Of a stretch of DNA of 64,000 nt, positions 1-8,545 are shown piece by piece (position 1 is the stretch's first letter; each line of letters opens with the position of its first letter). The position numbers and the translations under genes are program-made. The DNA is taken from positions 62,001 to 126,000 of the forward strand of contig JACKKZ010000006.1 in assembly GCA_024236195.1 (NCBI GenBank), written 5' to 3'. This stretch comes from Sphingomonadaceae bacterium (GTDB taxonomy: Bacteria; Pseudomonadota; Alphaproteobacteria; Sphingomonadales; Sphingomonadaceae). Under the pieces are notes generated by a model. That model was not told the origin of the DNA. It searched no databases and was given only the letters and a program-made list of their open reading frames with translations.

Positions 1-133
1 CGCTTTCCAGCACCGCACCGGGATAGCCGGGATAGACCTCCGCCCCGAAATTCGCACCGCCCATTTCGTCAATGCCGCCAAACCAGTCGGCGACTTCGGT
101 GGTGTTCCTGGTCATGCGGTAGAGGTTGCACAT
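1..133 (-). CDS. SOS response-associated peptidase (SRAP/YedK-HMCES family), 5' part only
   Basis: Only the first 44 codons are in the window; the gene continues past the left edge. The protein begins MCNLYRMTRNTTEVADWF. SRAP proteins use the Cys exposed after Met removal to form a thiazolidine crosslink to abasic sites in single-stranded DNA, and the MCN(L/R)Y(R) start is the family's N-terminal signature. The start codon lies 3 nt downstream of the ubiA stop on the same strand, so the two are probably co-transcribed. The rest of the active site (Asn, Glu, His in the family) cannot be checked here. Confidence 0.85.
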   Translation of the reverse strand, partial: MCNLYRMTRNTTEVADWFGGIDEMGGANFGAEVYPGYPGAVLES

Positions 134-136
134 GGG

Positions 137-1045
137 TCAGCTGCCTGCATTCCCCACCACAAAACACGCTGCCGCCATCAGGAACCCTGCCAGCCGGTTG
201 GAACGGAAGCGGTCAAGCGGGTTGTCCGGATCACTCGGGTCCAACGTAGCCGCCTGCCAACCAAGATGCCCGGCCACCGGCAGCAGCGCCAGCAGCGCCA
301 GCCAATCCGCGCGCCAAAGCCAGAAGGCCAGTGCCCACAGCGCCACCGCCCCACCGTAAAACAGCCACACGCCCGCCTGAACCTTGCCGCCCAGCCGCAG
401 CGCCGAGCTCTTGATCCCGACCAGCGCGTCGTCCTCGCGATCCTGAAGCGCGTAGATCGTGTCATAGCCGATGCACCACAGCATTGCCCCCGCGTAAAGC
501 GCGCCGATCGCATCGAGATTGTCGCTGCGCATCGCAAACCAACCAACGGGCGCGCCCCAGGTGAAGACCAAACCCAGCCACGCCTGCGGCCACCAGGTGA
601 TCCGCTTCATGAAGGGATAGGCGGCGACCAGCAGGATACTGCCCAACGCCACCAATTGCGCCTGCCAGCGCAGTTGTAGCAGCACCACCAGCCCGATGGC
701 GCAGAGGAACAGCAGCCAGCCCCATGCCAGCTTCAGGCTCACACGCCCGCTCGCCACCGGGCGGCTGGCAGTGCGCGCAACCTGCCGGTCAAGGTCGGCA
801 TCGACAATGTCGTTATAGACGCAGCCCGCCCCGCGCATGGCGATGCTGCCCAGCAGGAACCATCCAAGCAGCGCCCATTGAAACCCCGCCCCCGCCAGCC
901 ACAGCCCCCAGGCGCAAGGCCAGAACAGCAGCCACCAGCCAATCGGCCTGTCAAACCGCGCCAGCATGGCGAGGTCACGCGGCAATTGCGGCAAGCGCGC
1001 GATGATGCCGCGATGTTCGCTGTCGGGGACGATATGGTCGCTCAT
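137..1045 (-). CDS. ubiA: 4-hydroxybenzoate polyprenyltransferase
   Basis: This integral membrane prenyltransferase attaches the polyprenyl tail to 4-hydroxybenzoate in ubiquinone synthesis. At 302 aa it has the family length and is rich in hydrophobic helices. The first Asp-rich Mg-diphosphate motif is visible around residues 78-86 (NDIVDADLD), followed by RTASRPVASG, and the second one is in YALQDREDDALVGIKS near residue 200. These two motifs separate UbiA from soluble prenyltransferases. The SRAP gene follows directly downstream. The start ATG lies just before an intergenic palindromic repeat and faces rsmE. Heme O synthase (CtaB) is in the same superfamily but is encoded separately at 34958-35887. 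Confidence 0.95.
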   Translation of the reverse strand: MSDHIVPDSEHRGIIARLPQLPRDLAMLARFDRPIGWWLLFWPCAWGLWLAGAGFQWALLGWFLLGSIAMRGAGCVYNDIVDADLDRQVARTASRPVASGRVSLKLAWGWLLFLCAIGLVVLLQLRWQAQLVALGSILLVAAYPFMKRITWWPQAWLGLVFTWGAPVGWFAMRSDNLDAIGALYAGAMLWCIGYDTIYALQDREDDALVGIKSSALRLGGKVQAGVWLFYGGAVALWALAFWLWRADWLALLALLPVAGHLGWQAATLDPSDPDNPLDRFRSNRLAGFLMAAACFVVGNAGS

Positions 1046-1064
1046 GCTTGCTTCCTAACCAACT

Positions 1065-1144
1065 CGTCATTGCAGCGAAAGCTGGGATCGCCTTCGGTCA
1101 CTTTCGCCTGTGAGAAGCAGATCCCAGCTTTCGCTGGGATGACG
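1065..1144. repeat. Palindromic intergenic repeat (REP-like)
   Basis: Two perfect 17-nt arms, CAGCGAAAGCTGGGATC at 1073-1089 and its reverse complement at 1120-1136, flank a 30-nt loop. The match extends imperfectly outward through cgtcat and atgacg to about 1065 and 1144. It sits in the 113-bp divergent gap between ubiA and rsmE. From memory, the motif GTCATCCCAGCGAAAGCTGG is dispersed in many sphingomonad genomes. With no T-tract and divergent flanking genes, it is unlikely to be a terminator. Confidence 0.85.
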
Positions 1145-1158
1145 GATGTGGTTTAGGG

Positions 1159-1920
1159 ATGACCATGCCTGCTACCCCCGCCTGGCCCCCGAAAAGCGCC
1201 CCGCGCCTGTTCATGCAGGATGCGCTATCTGCGGGCGCGTCTGTAACCATTTCCGGCAACCAGGCGCATTACCTTGCGCGCGTGATGCGCGTGAAGGAAG
1301 GGGATGCAGTGGTGCTGTGTGATGACCAGACGGGCGAATGGGCCGCCAGCGTAACGGCTGCGAGCAAGCGCGATGTCTCACTGCAAGTCACCGAACTGCT
1401 CCGCCCGCGCGAGGAGGTGCCCGATTTCTGGCTCTGCGCCGCATTGCTCAAGAAAGACCGGTTTGACATGGTGCTGGAAAAAGCAACCGAACTGGGCGTC
1501 GCAAAGATCCTGCCCGTGATCACCCGCCGCTGCGTGGCGGACAAGCTCAACCTTGATCGCGCGCGCATGGTCGTGACGGAAGCCGCCGAGCAATGCGCCC
1601 GCACCGCGCTGCCCGAAGTGCTCGAGCCAGTGAAGCTGGACGCGTTGCTACGTGACTGGCCTTCCGACCGCATGCTGTTCTTCGCCGACGAGCTTGGCGG
1701 CGAACCCGCAGCGGAGCGCTTTGCTGCCCACGCCCCGCCCGCAGCGCTCCTCACCGGTCCTGAAGGCGGTTTTGACGATGATGAGCGCGCTGCCATCCGC
1801 AAGCTGACGGAAACCCGCGCCATCACTCTCGGCCCGCGCATCCTGCGCGGTGAAACCGCAGCGCTGGCTGCCATTGCGCTGTGGATGGGCACCGCCGGCG
1901 ACTGGTCACAGGACTCGTAA
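1159..1920 (+). CDS. rsmE: 16S rRNA (uracil(1498)-N3)-methyltransferase
   Basis: A SPOUT-fold enzyme that methylates N3 of U1498 in 16S rRNA. The 253-aa protein has an N-terminal PUA-like region (NQAHYLARVMRVKEGDAVVL) and the C-terminal trefoil-knot motifs GPEGGF near residue 200 and LGPRILRGETAALAAI near 224-239, which form the SAM pocket. Two in-frame ATGs lie 6 nt apart (1159 and 1165); the second has an AGGG at better Shine-Dalgarno spacing, so the protein may be two residues shorter. gshA follows on the same strand after 56 nt. Confidence 0.95.
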   Translation: MTMPATPAWPPKSAPRLFMQDALSAGASVTISGNQAHYLARVMRVKEGDAVVLCDDQTGEWAASVTAASKRDVSLQVTELLRPREEVPDFWLCAALLKKDRFDMVLEKATELGVAKILPVITRRCVADKLNLDRARMVVTEAAEQCARTALPEVLEPVKLDALLRDWPSDRMLFFADELGGEPAAERFAAHAPPAALLTGPEGGFDDDERAAIRKLTETRAITLGPRILRGETAALAAIALWMGTAGDWSQDS

Positions 1921-1976
1921 GCCATGCTGACGAATTGCTCTTCCCCTCCCCCTTTCGGTTGCGTAGGGCAACCGGC

Positions 1977-3350
1977 ATGAGCACACGCGAGGCGTCGGGG
2001 GGAGAGGACCCCTTTATCGAGAGCCGCGACCAGCTGGTCGCGCCCATGGCTGCTGGCGAGAAGCCCGCAGAGCGCTGGCGTATCGGCACCGAGCACGAAA
2101 AATTCGTCTACAAGGATTACGACAAGCACGCGCCCGCCTATGACGAGCCTTGCGGCATTCGCGACCTGTTGATGGCACTGCGCCAGTTCGGCTGGGAACC
2201 GGTGGAAGAAGGCGGCAATGTCATCGCCATGCGCGGGTCTGACGGGACCGTCAGCCTTGAACCCGCAGGCCAACTGGAGCTGTCCGGCGCTCCGTTGGAA
2301 AACCTCCACCAGACCTGTGACGAAACCAACCGTCACCTCGAACAGGTGAAAGCGGTTGGCGAGAAATGCGACGTCAAGTTCCTCGGCCTCGGCATGTGGC
2401 CGGACAAAACGCGCGAAGAGCTGCCGATCATGCCCAAGGGGCGCTATGAAATCATGATGCGGCACATGCCCCGGGTGGGCAATCTCGGCCTCGACATGAT
2501 GCTGCGCACCTGCACGATCCAGGTCAATCTCGACTATTCCAGCGAAGCGGACATGGTGAAGAAGTTCCGCGTGGGCCTCGCGCTGCAGCCGCTGGCCACT
2601 GCGCTTTTTGCCAATTCGCCTTTCACGGAAGGCAAGCCCAACGGTTACCTCTCCTATCGCAGCCATATCTGGAGCGATACGGACCCGCACCGCACCGGAA
2701 TGCTTCCTTTCGTGTTCGAAGATGGCTTCGGCTACGAACGCTATGTCGACTACATGCTCGACGTGCCGATGTATTTTGTCTTCCGCGACGGGAAGTATAT
2801 CGACGCCGCTGGGCAGAGTTTCCGCGACTTCCTGAAAGGGGAACTCCCTGCCCTGCCCGGCGAATTGCCGCGTGAAAGCGACTGGTGGGATCACCTCTCA
2901 ACCGCCTTCCCCGAAGTACGGCTGAAAAGCTTCCTCGAAATGCGCGGGGCCGATGGTGGGCCGTGGAACCGCATTTGCGCCCTGCCGGCCCTGTGGGTTG
3001 GCCTGCTCTATGACCAGACCGCACTCGATGCCGCATGGGACCTCGTCAAGGATTGGGACATGGAAGGGCGGGAGGCGCTGCGTAATGCAGTGCCAAGGCT
3101 GGCACTCGATGCTCCCTTGCCGGGTGGCGGGAAACTGGCCGACATTGCTGGCGAAGTGCTGGCCATTGCACGGTCCGGCCTTGCTGCCCGTGGACGATTG
3201 AATGGCGCAGGGGACAATGAAACCGGCTTCCTCACCCCGCTGGAAGAGATTGTGAAGGACGGCCGCGTACCCGCGCAGCGCCTGTTTGACCTTTATCATG
3301 GCGAATGGAGCGAGGATGTGAGCCGGGTTTATGCAGCCAAGAGCTTCTGA
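1977..3350 (+). CDS. gshA: Glutamate-cysteine ligase (plant/alphaproteobacterial type)
   Basis: The first step of glutathione synthesis: ATP-dependent ligation of Glu to Cys. From ATG 1977 it is 457 aa, the usual length of the GCS2-type enzyme of alphaproteobacteria and plants; an upstream in-frame extension overlaps the end of rsmE and looks non-coding in composition. Visible family landmarks are RIGTEHEKFVY (about 35-45), GGNVIAMRGSDGTVSLEPAGQ split around residue 85, and LGLGMWPDKTREELPIMPKGRY. The plant-type enzyme is controlled by disulphide redox switching, but I did not map those cysteines. The next gene starts 2 nt after the stop, suggesting translational coupling. Confidence 0.93.
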   Translation: MSTREASGGEDPFIESRDQLVAPMAAGEKPAERWRIGTEHEKFVYKDYDKHAPAYDEPCGIRDLLMALRQFGWEPVEEGGNVIAMRGSDGTVSLEPAGQLELSGAPLENLHQTCDETNRHLEQVKAVGEKCDVKFLGLGMWPDKTREELPIMPKGRYEIMMRHMPRVGNLGLDMMLRTCTIQVNLDYSSEADMVKKFRVGLALQPLATALFANSPFTEGKPNGYLSYRSHIWSDTDPHRTGMLPFVFEDGFGYERYVDYMLDVPMYFVFRDGKYIDAAGQSFRDFLKGELPALPGELPRESDWWDHLSTAFPEVRLKSFLEMRGADGGPWNRICALPALWVGLLYDQTALDAAWDLVKDWDMEGREALRNAVPRLALDAPLPGGGKLADIAGEVLAIARSGLAARGRLNGAGDNETGFLTPLEEIVKDGRVPAQRLFDLYHGEWSEDVSRVYAAKSF

Positions 3351-3352
3351 AC

Positions 3353-3652
3353 GTGATTGTCGTTACCGGTTCTTTCCGCCTGCCTGCTGAAAACCTCGAC
3401 GCAGCCATCCCCGCGATGAAGCGCGTGATCGCCGCCAGTCTGGAGGAACGCGGCTGCCTCGCTTATGCCTATTCGGTCGATATCGTCGATCCCGGCCTGA
3501 TCCGCGTTACGGAAGCCTGGGCCAATGGCGAGACTCTCGCCCAACATTTCAACACCCCGCATATGCAGACCTGGCAGCAGGAACGCGAAGCCTTGGGCAT
3601 GACGGACCGCACCATCACCATGCACGCGGTGAAGCACAGCACAGACTTGTAG
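3353..3652 (+). CDS. Antibiotic biosynthesis monooxygenase (ABM)-domain protein, putative quinol monooxygenase
   Basis: A 99-aa protein starting at a GTG 2 nt after the gshA stop (VIVVTGSFRLPAENL). It shows the ABM ferredoxin-like pattern: a beta strand, a helix with AAIPAMKRVIAASLEERGCLAYAYSVDIVDPGLIRVTEAW, then HFNTPHMQTW and a final strand. Small ABM proteins (YgiN-like) act as cofactor-free oxygenases on quinols or remain uncharacterised; the substrate cannot be read from the sequence. Position after gshA suggests a redox or detoxification role, which is inference only. It converges with the methyltransferase gene, whose stop is 3 nt away. Confidence 0.8.
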   Translation: MIVVTGSFRLPAENLDAAIPAMKRVIAASLEERGCLAYAYSVDIVDPGLIRVTEAWANGETLAQHFNTPHMQTWQQEREALGMTDRTITMHAVKHSTDL

Positions 3653-3655
3653 CGA

Positions 3656-5023
3656 TCACTCCGCTGGTTGGGCCACCACCGGGCCGCGCGGGCGCAGGCG
3701 GCGTTTGAGCGCAGTCAACGGGCGGGTGAGCAAGCCATGCTGGTCCATCCATGCGTGATATTCACGGTATTTCGGGTCTTCCGCCAGCAAATGCGCTTCT
3801 TCCGTCTTCGCCCGCCAGAAATAGATCGCATTGACGCAGAGCAGGAAGAAGGTGTTGCGGATCGCATCGGTGGCAGAACCATTCGTCACGAGGAACGGCA
3901 TGACCGAGCACCACCAGAACAGGTTCTTGGACAGATAGGCCGGGTGCCGCGTGAAGCGATACGGACCATTGGTGAGGACACCACGATAGGTGAGGTTGGA
4001 GAAGCGGATACCGAAAGCCACGGTCGCCCACGCATAGATGCCCGTCAGCACGACCAATAGCCCGGCCCAGATCCACAGCAGCGCCGTATTGCCGGACAGC
4101 CAGACCCCCCAGCCTGCGACATTATGCTCGTAGCTCAGCACATCGCCATTGCCCAAAATCACCCATCCAAAGGGCGGGTAACACATCAGCGCGGCCAGCC
4201 AGCCCGCCAGGAAGGGGTTACCGCTGCGAATATGAGCATCGAGCGGGCGCATGGTAACGAGGTAACCAACCGTGCCAATTTGCACGTCGATTACGAACAG
4301 TAGACCTGTCAAGAATAGGCCAACACGAACCGGGTCGTTGGATATCTCCGAAAAATCGGTGGATACAATAAAGCTAAAGCCGCCCGGCAGGATCGAGATC
4401 ATGAAGGCACCAAAGAAGGCCTTGATGATCCATGCCCGCCAGTGCTTCTTCACTTCTTCCGGGTCATAGGCTTCGCGGCCCATCAGCATGGCGCCGAAAT
4501 GCCAGGCATGGTCACGCGGATTGACCATCACCCGGTCGAGCCACATCACATAGGGCACGGAGAGCACGACCATCGGGATGATCGCATAGCCCAGCACGTT
4601 CATGGCAAAGAGATATTGCCCGTTCCAATACCAGCGCGCGAGGCAATAGAGGCAGCCAATGATTGCCCAGGTCGCCCACAGGCCCGCGATCTTGGTCACG
4701 GTAACGTCGATATCCTTGCCCCACGGGCGCGGATTATCCCAGTTGATCCCGGTGGACGGCCGCCTGTGCACCTTGTCCACCAGCAGGGACCACGCGACCA
4801 TGGGGATGACGGAAAAGGCCATGGCGGCGAGAGCGGCATAGGGGCCAGAAAGCGGCTCTCGCGGCCCCGGCAGGTTCAGCATGTCAGCAAACGCCGGGTA
4901 ATTACGGCAGAAGAAGATCCACAGGAACAGGCCCAGCAAGCCCGACAGGCCAACGCCTGAGGAAACGTCGCTTGCGGGCGGGTTGCTGCTCTTGGCCTGA
5001 TATGCGCTCATGGCGAGCGCCAT
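3656..5023 (-). CDS. Integral membrane isoprenylcysteine/phospholipid methyltransferase-like protein
   Basis: 455 aa with about ten hydrophobic segments. The C-terminal part carries the ICMT/PEMT-family pattern RGVLTNGPYRFTRHPAYLSK (about residues 355-375) followed by a Trp-rich membrane segment and the Glu-rich stretch AKTEEAHLLAEDPKYREYH, which in the family bind SAM at the membrane surface. This suggests SAM-dependent methylation of a lipid or lipidated substrate. The N-terminal 300 residues are a multi-spanning region I do not recognise, so the substrate is unknown. Met1 or Met5 could be the start; neither has a good ribosome binding site. Confidence 0.7.
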   Translation of the reverse strand: MALAMSAYQAKSSNPPASDVSSGVGLSGLLGLFLWIFFCRNYPAFADMLNLPGPREPLSGPYAALAAMAFSVIPMVAWSLLVDKVHRRPSTGINWDNPRPWGKDIDVTVTKIAGLWATWAIIGCLYCLARWYWNGQYLFAMNVLGYAIIPMVVLSVPYVMWLDRVMVNPRDHAWHFGAMLMGREAYDPEEVKKHWRAWIIKAFFGAFMISILPGGFSFIVSTDFSEISNDPVRVGLFLTGLLFVIDVQIGTVGYLVTMRPLDAHIRSGNPFLAGWLAALMCYPPFGWVILGNGDVLSYEHNVAGWGVWLSGNTALLWIWAGLLVVLTGIYAWATVAFGIRFSNLTYRGVLTNGPYRFTRHPAYLSKNLFWWCSVMPFLVTNGSATDAIRNTFFLLCVNAIYFWRAKTEEAHLLAEDPKYREYHAWMDQHGLLTRPLTALKRRLRPRGPVVAQPAE

Positions 5024-5114
5024 AGCGGGAAAGGGTTAAGGCCGCTGTAACATCCTCGCCCGCGTCCCGCGAAGGGATGGTCCGCGGGCGAAAGGTTAAT
5101 CCGCGCGAAGCCGT

Positions 5115-6464
5115 TTAGCGGAAAGCGTGAATCTTCCCACCATCATCAAGGACATAGAGCATGTTGTTGGCAACAACCGGCGGCAGGCTGACGGAAGAGC
5201 CAAGGTCACGATACAATTGGGCAGAGCCTTCTGCCACGCTGACCTTGTGCAATTCCCCGCGCGAGCTGGCGACCCAGAGGTTGTTGCCTGCGAGCACCGG
5301 ACCGGTCCAGAAAATCTGGCCCTTTTTATCCTTCTGGTCCTTGTATTGCTGCATTTGCGCAATCCAGCGAACCTTGCCGGTGGTGCGCGCAATCGCGAGC
5401 AGACGGGCATCGTCCGTCAGGGTGAAAATCCACTCGCCCGCGATTGCGGGGGTGGAAATGCCTGCCAGGTTCAGTTCCCAGATACGCTGGCCAGTAACCA
5501 GTTCATAGGACGCCATGCGGCCACCCTGCCCCAGCGCGAAAACGCGGCCCTGATCAATGATCGGGTCAGCGTCGATATCCGTCAGCGAGCCGACTTCGGT
5601 GGAAATGGACGTACGCGCGAGCGCGTCCGCCCACAGCGACCGGCCGTTTTCATACCGATAGGCGACCAGCTCACCCGTCGAATAGCCTGCAACGACAGTG
5701 CCCTGCCCTGCTGCCGGAGCGGCCACACCAAACACACCGGCTTGCCCGGCAGAGGCCGATTCCTGCCACGCCAGCGAGCCGTCTGCGGCGTTGAGCGCGA
5801 AGATCTGGTTGTCCTGCGTCATCACAAAGACATTGCCGAATGCCAACGTGGGGGAGCCGCGCAGCGGGCCAGCGGGTTTCGTCTTCCAAACTTCCGCGCC
5901 ATTGGCGGCATCAATCGCCACCACATCGCCCACGCCATCAGTCGCGTAAACACGGCCACCGGAGAAGCTGACACCGCCGCCAAAACCGGAATTCTGCAAT
6001 TTGCCGTCCAGCTTGATTTCATGGGTCCACAAGCGGGCGCCGCTGGCAGCGTCAAAGGCATGCACCTTCGCATCCGTGTCCATCACGAACAGCTTGCCAT
6101 CGCCAATCACCGGCGCGGCTGCAAGGCGGCGCGAATTGCTCGACCCGGCAATGCTGGCCGACCATGCGGGTGACGGATTGTCGGCCAGGGCAAGGTGGCC
6201 ATAGGCCTTGCTCGCCGTGCCGCCTGCCTGCGCCCAATCCGCATTGGCCTGCGGCGGGGGCAGCACCACGGTGATGCCTTGCAAATTGGGATCGACCTGC
6301 GCCCCGCTTTCGATCTTGGACAGGATCGGCATCCGCTCGCCAACGGTCGGCGTGTTCTTCTTGTCACCGCCGCCAAAAAGTCCGCCACTGCAGGCAGACA
6401 ACGCCAGTGCGAGTGTGCCGACAAGGGCGATACGCCCGGTGCGATTAAATTTGCGCATGGTCAT
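5115..6464 (-). CDS. bamB: Outer membrane protein assembly factor BamB (PQQ-like beta-propeller lipoprotein)
   Basis: The 449-aa product has a lipoprotein signal ending in LALSAC (lipobox Cys about residue 25 from this start), then an eight-bladed propeller made of PQQ-type repeats such as KLFVMDTDAKVHAFDAASG, GRVYATDGVGDVVAIDAANG and NVFVMTQDNQIFALNAADG. BamB is the periplasmic scaffold of the BAM complex that inserts beta-barrel proteins. Met at 6464 is preferred because AGG precedes it at good spacing; ATG 6458 is also possible. It lies 24 nt downstream of the TPR gene, the usual pair in alphaproteobacteria. The der GTPase gene that often follows is not here. Confidence 0.9.
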   Translation of the reverse strand: MTMRKFNRTGRIALVGTLALALSACSGGLFGGGDKKNTPTVGERMPILSKIESGAQVDPNLQGITVVLPPPQANADWAQAGGTASKAYGHLALADNPSPAWSASIAGSSNSRRLAAAPVIGDGKLFVMDTDAKVHAFDAASGARLWTHEIKLDGKLQNSGFGGGVSFSGGRVYATDGVGDVVAIDAANGAEVWKTKPAGPLRGSPTLAFGNVFVMTQDNQIFALNAADGSLAWQESASAGQAGVFGVAAPAAGQGTVVAGYSTGELVAYRYENGRSLWADALARTSISTEVGSLTDIDADPIIDQGRVFALGQGGRMASYELVTGQRIWELNLAGISTPAIAGEWIFTLTDDARLLAIARTTGKVRWIAQMQQYKDQKDKKGQIFWTGPVLAGNNLWVASSRGELHKVSVAEGSAQLYRDLGSSVSLPPVVANNMLYVLDDGGKIHAFR

Positions 6465-6488
6465 GCTACCTGCCTGTCCTGTAATCAT

Positions 6489-7262
6489 TTACTGTGCCGG
6501 AGCCGAAGTCACGCGTTGGCTTTCCAGCAGCTCATCTACATCTTCAACCGCATCCACACCGAGCAACCCGGCCATCTGGCGCGCGCGCGAGCGGAGCGTT
6601 TCCGGGACATCTTCATCCTTTGCCATCTCGGCAAACATGGTCCCGGCTTCCTTTTCCTTGCCCTGGTCAAGCAAGGCCATGGCAACCAGTTCGCCCGCGC
6701 TGCCGAAATAGGGTTTGCCCGGCACCGCCAGCGGGCGGATGCGTGCCTCAACATCGGCCGGCTTCATGTCATCATAACGCAAGGTGACTTCGCGAATAGT
6801 GGCAAGGTCACGCAATTCCTGCGGCGCTTCCGTGTCGGCCGAAACGGCGGCAAATAGCTCTATCGCTTCCTTTTCCTTGCCTTGTTCCACCAGCGCACCG
6901 GCTCTCAGCATCCGGGCAATGCTGCGCGCACCCGGCGCGCCATCTTCGATCACCGGATCGGCCTTCTCTGCCGCACCCGCGAAATTACCTGCCTCGGCCT
7001 GGTCAAGCGCGCTGACGATGGCTTCGGAGTTCGCCTCCTTCGCGGCTTCCCGGCGGCTGTCCCAATAGAGATACCCACCAAAGGCAGCGAGGCCGAGGAC
7101 CACCAGCCCGATCAGAGGGCGGCCGAATTTCTTGGCGAAATCGGCATATTGGTCTTGCCGAACGGCATCATCGACTTCGCGCAGCAGCACATCTTCCTGT
7201 GCTGCCTGCTTCTGCGCTTTCGGATCGTTTTCGGGCTTATTTGAGCTGGGTATCAGGGCCAC
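6489..7262 (-). CDS. Membrane-anchored tetratricopeptide (TPR_21/YfgM-like) protein
   Basis: A cytoplasmic N-terminus (QEDVLLREVDDAVRQDQYAD), one transmembrane helix (RPLIGLVVLGLAAFGGYLYW, about residues 52-72), then a periplasmic helical domain with TPR-like Ala-rich repeats. This is the YfgM arrangement, in which the protein works with the SecYEG/PpiD chaperone network; it neighbours bamB as in other genomes. I chose the GTG at 7262 (VALIPSSNKPEND) because an AGAAGAGAAG purine tract precedes it and upstream in-frame residues are low-complexity and unlike the family. The length from there is 257 aa. Confidence 0.8.
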   Translation of the reverse strand: MALIPSSNKPENDPKAQKQAAQEDVLLREVDDAVRQDQYADFAKKFGRPLIGLVVLGLAAFGGYLYWDSRREAAKEANSEAIVSALDQAEAGNFAGAAEKADPVIEDGAPGARSIARMLRAGALVEQGKEKEAIELFAAVSADTEAPQELRDLATIREVTLRYDDMKPADVEARIRPLAVPGKPYFGSAGELVAMALLDQGKEKEAGTMFAEMAKDEDVPETLRSRARQMAGLLGVDAVEDVDELLESQRVTSAPAQ

Positions 7263-7306
7263 GCAGGCTTCTCTTCTTGAATTGCTGCAATTCAGGGCGT
7301 TTGGCG

Positions 7307-7334
7307 TCTTTAGCCGATGAAACCGCCAATTCAA
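7307..7334 (-). promoter_or_regulatory. Possible promoter for the TPR protein-bamB operon
   Basis: On the minus strand TTGAAT (7334-7329) is followed after 16 nt by TAAAGA (7312-7307), about 45 nt upstream of the proposed GTG start. The -35 is a good match and the -10 a weak one. The region also has an imperfect CGCCGATT/AATTGGCG dyad. This is by eye only. Confidence 0.3.
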
Positions 7335-7405
7335 TCGGCGATTACGCGCCTGTCCCCTATGAATTGCGCATCTGGGCCTGAACGCCGGGTGAAGGACCGG
7401 GCAGA

Positions 7406-8545
7406 TTACGCCGACTGTGGCCGCCCCATGGCTGAAGTGTAAAGCCGCCGATAGGCTGCAATCATCGCCTTTTCATCGAATTCCGCCACCGCCTTTTGCC
7501 GGTTTGCTTCGCCAAGCTGCTGCCGCAATGCGGGATCGACAGCCAGTGCCCGCATGGCCCCGGCCAGCGCCTTGTCATCCCCCTTCGGCGTGATGAAGGG
7601 GCGGTTCTCTTCCGCTACCATGAAGGGAACATCGCCCACTTCCGGAGCCACCGCCGGAACACCTGCCGCCATCGCTTCCAGCAGCGAAAGCGGTGCCTGC
7701 TCGCTGTTGGAGGAAAGGGCAAAGATATCGAACAGGCCAACGACCTTGGCCGGGTCAGCAGCAAAGCCGGGCAAATGGACCCGATGGCCAATGTCCAGAT
7801 CAGCCGCAGTATCGCGGATCGCATTCCGCTCCGGCCCTTCGCCCACGATCACCAGCTGCCATTCCTCCGGCATGTCGGCAAAGGCTCTTACCAGCCGGGG
7901 CAGGTTCTTGACCGGGCGCAGGCCCGCCATCGTGCCAACCCAGAACTCGCCCTTACGCTTGACGATTCCGCGCAGCGCATCCGGCTTGGGGCGCTTGGCG
8001 AAATTGATGGTTGGGATGCCATTGGGGATCAGCTTGACCCGCCCCATGGGCTGCATCCATGTGTCGAGCGCGATTTCCTCCAGCCGCTCGGACGGGACGA
8101 CCAGGCCGGAGGCCTTGCCCAGCGCAATCCGGCGATACCAATTACGGCTGGCCTTGAGCTTGTCCTGCTCATCCTCGTTAAAGCCGTCTTCGTGATGAAC
8201 CAGTGGCGGCAGGCCCAGCATGTCGCTGAACAAGGTGTGCGCCATCACTGCATCCATCGCCCCCCAATTATAGGTCAGGACGAGGTCATAGGGCTTCATT
8301 GCTTGTGCCAGTTTCAACAACCGCCCCGGCCATGGCTTTCCTTGGAGCGGCGGGAAGTCCTTTGGATAAACCACTGGTACTCCGGCAGAAACATGGCTTG
8401 CCGCCTGCATCGCATCGGGTACAGCGGAGACGATCGCATGGCTGAAATCGCGGCCAAATGCGTTCATCAGTTGCACCGCGCGCAGCTCTTTCCCGCCTGC
8501 GGAAAAGGTCGAATGGAGGTGCAGGATACGCGGAGTGGCCGTCAT
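7406..8545 (-). CDS. Glycosyltransferase family 4 protein
   Basis: 379 aa with the GT-B layout. The N-terminal Rossmann domain begins RILHLHSTFSAGGKELRAVQ (the GG loop typical of GT4), and the C-terminal domain has VGTMAGLRPVKNLPRLVRAF and the donor-binding E-x7-E motif in EQAPLSLLEAMAAGVPAVA (about residues 283-301). It would transfer a sugar from a nucleotide donor, probably to an envelope glycan or lipid; donor and acceptor are not predictable. Its start overlaps the stop of the upstream alpha/beta hydrolase by 4 nt (ATGA), implying translational coupling. Confidence 0.87.
   Translation of the reverse strand: MTATPRILHLHSTFSAGGKELRAVQLMNAFGRDFSHAIVSAVPDAMQAASHVSAGVPVVYPKDFPPLQGKPWPGRLLKLAQAMKPYDLVLTYNWGAMDAVMAHTLFSDMLGLPPLVHHEDGFNEDEQDKLKASRNWYRRIALGKASGLVVPSERLEEIALDTWMQPMGRVKLIPNGIPTINFAKRPKPDALRGIVKRKGEFWVGTMAGLRPVKNLPRLVRAFADMPEEWQLVIVGEGPERNAIRDTAADLDIGHRVHLPGFAADPAKVVGLFDIFALSSNSEQAPLSLLEAMAAGVPAVAPEVGDVPFMVAEENRPFITPKGDDKALAGAMRALAVDPALRQQLGEANRQKAVAEFDEKAMIAAYRRLYTSAMGRPQSA

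Noticed and set aside
1269..2894. 541-codon open frame opposite rsmE and gshA
   Set aside because: It spans two unrelated conserved genes in antisense and shows no motif or ribosome site.
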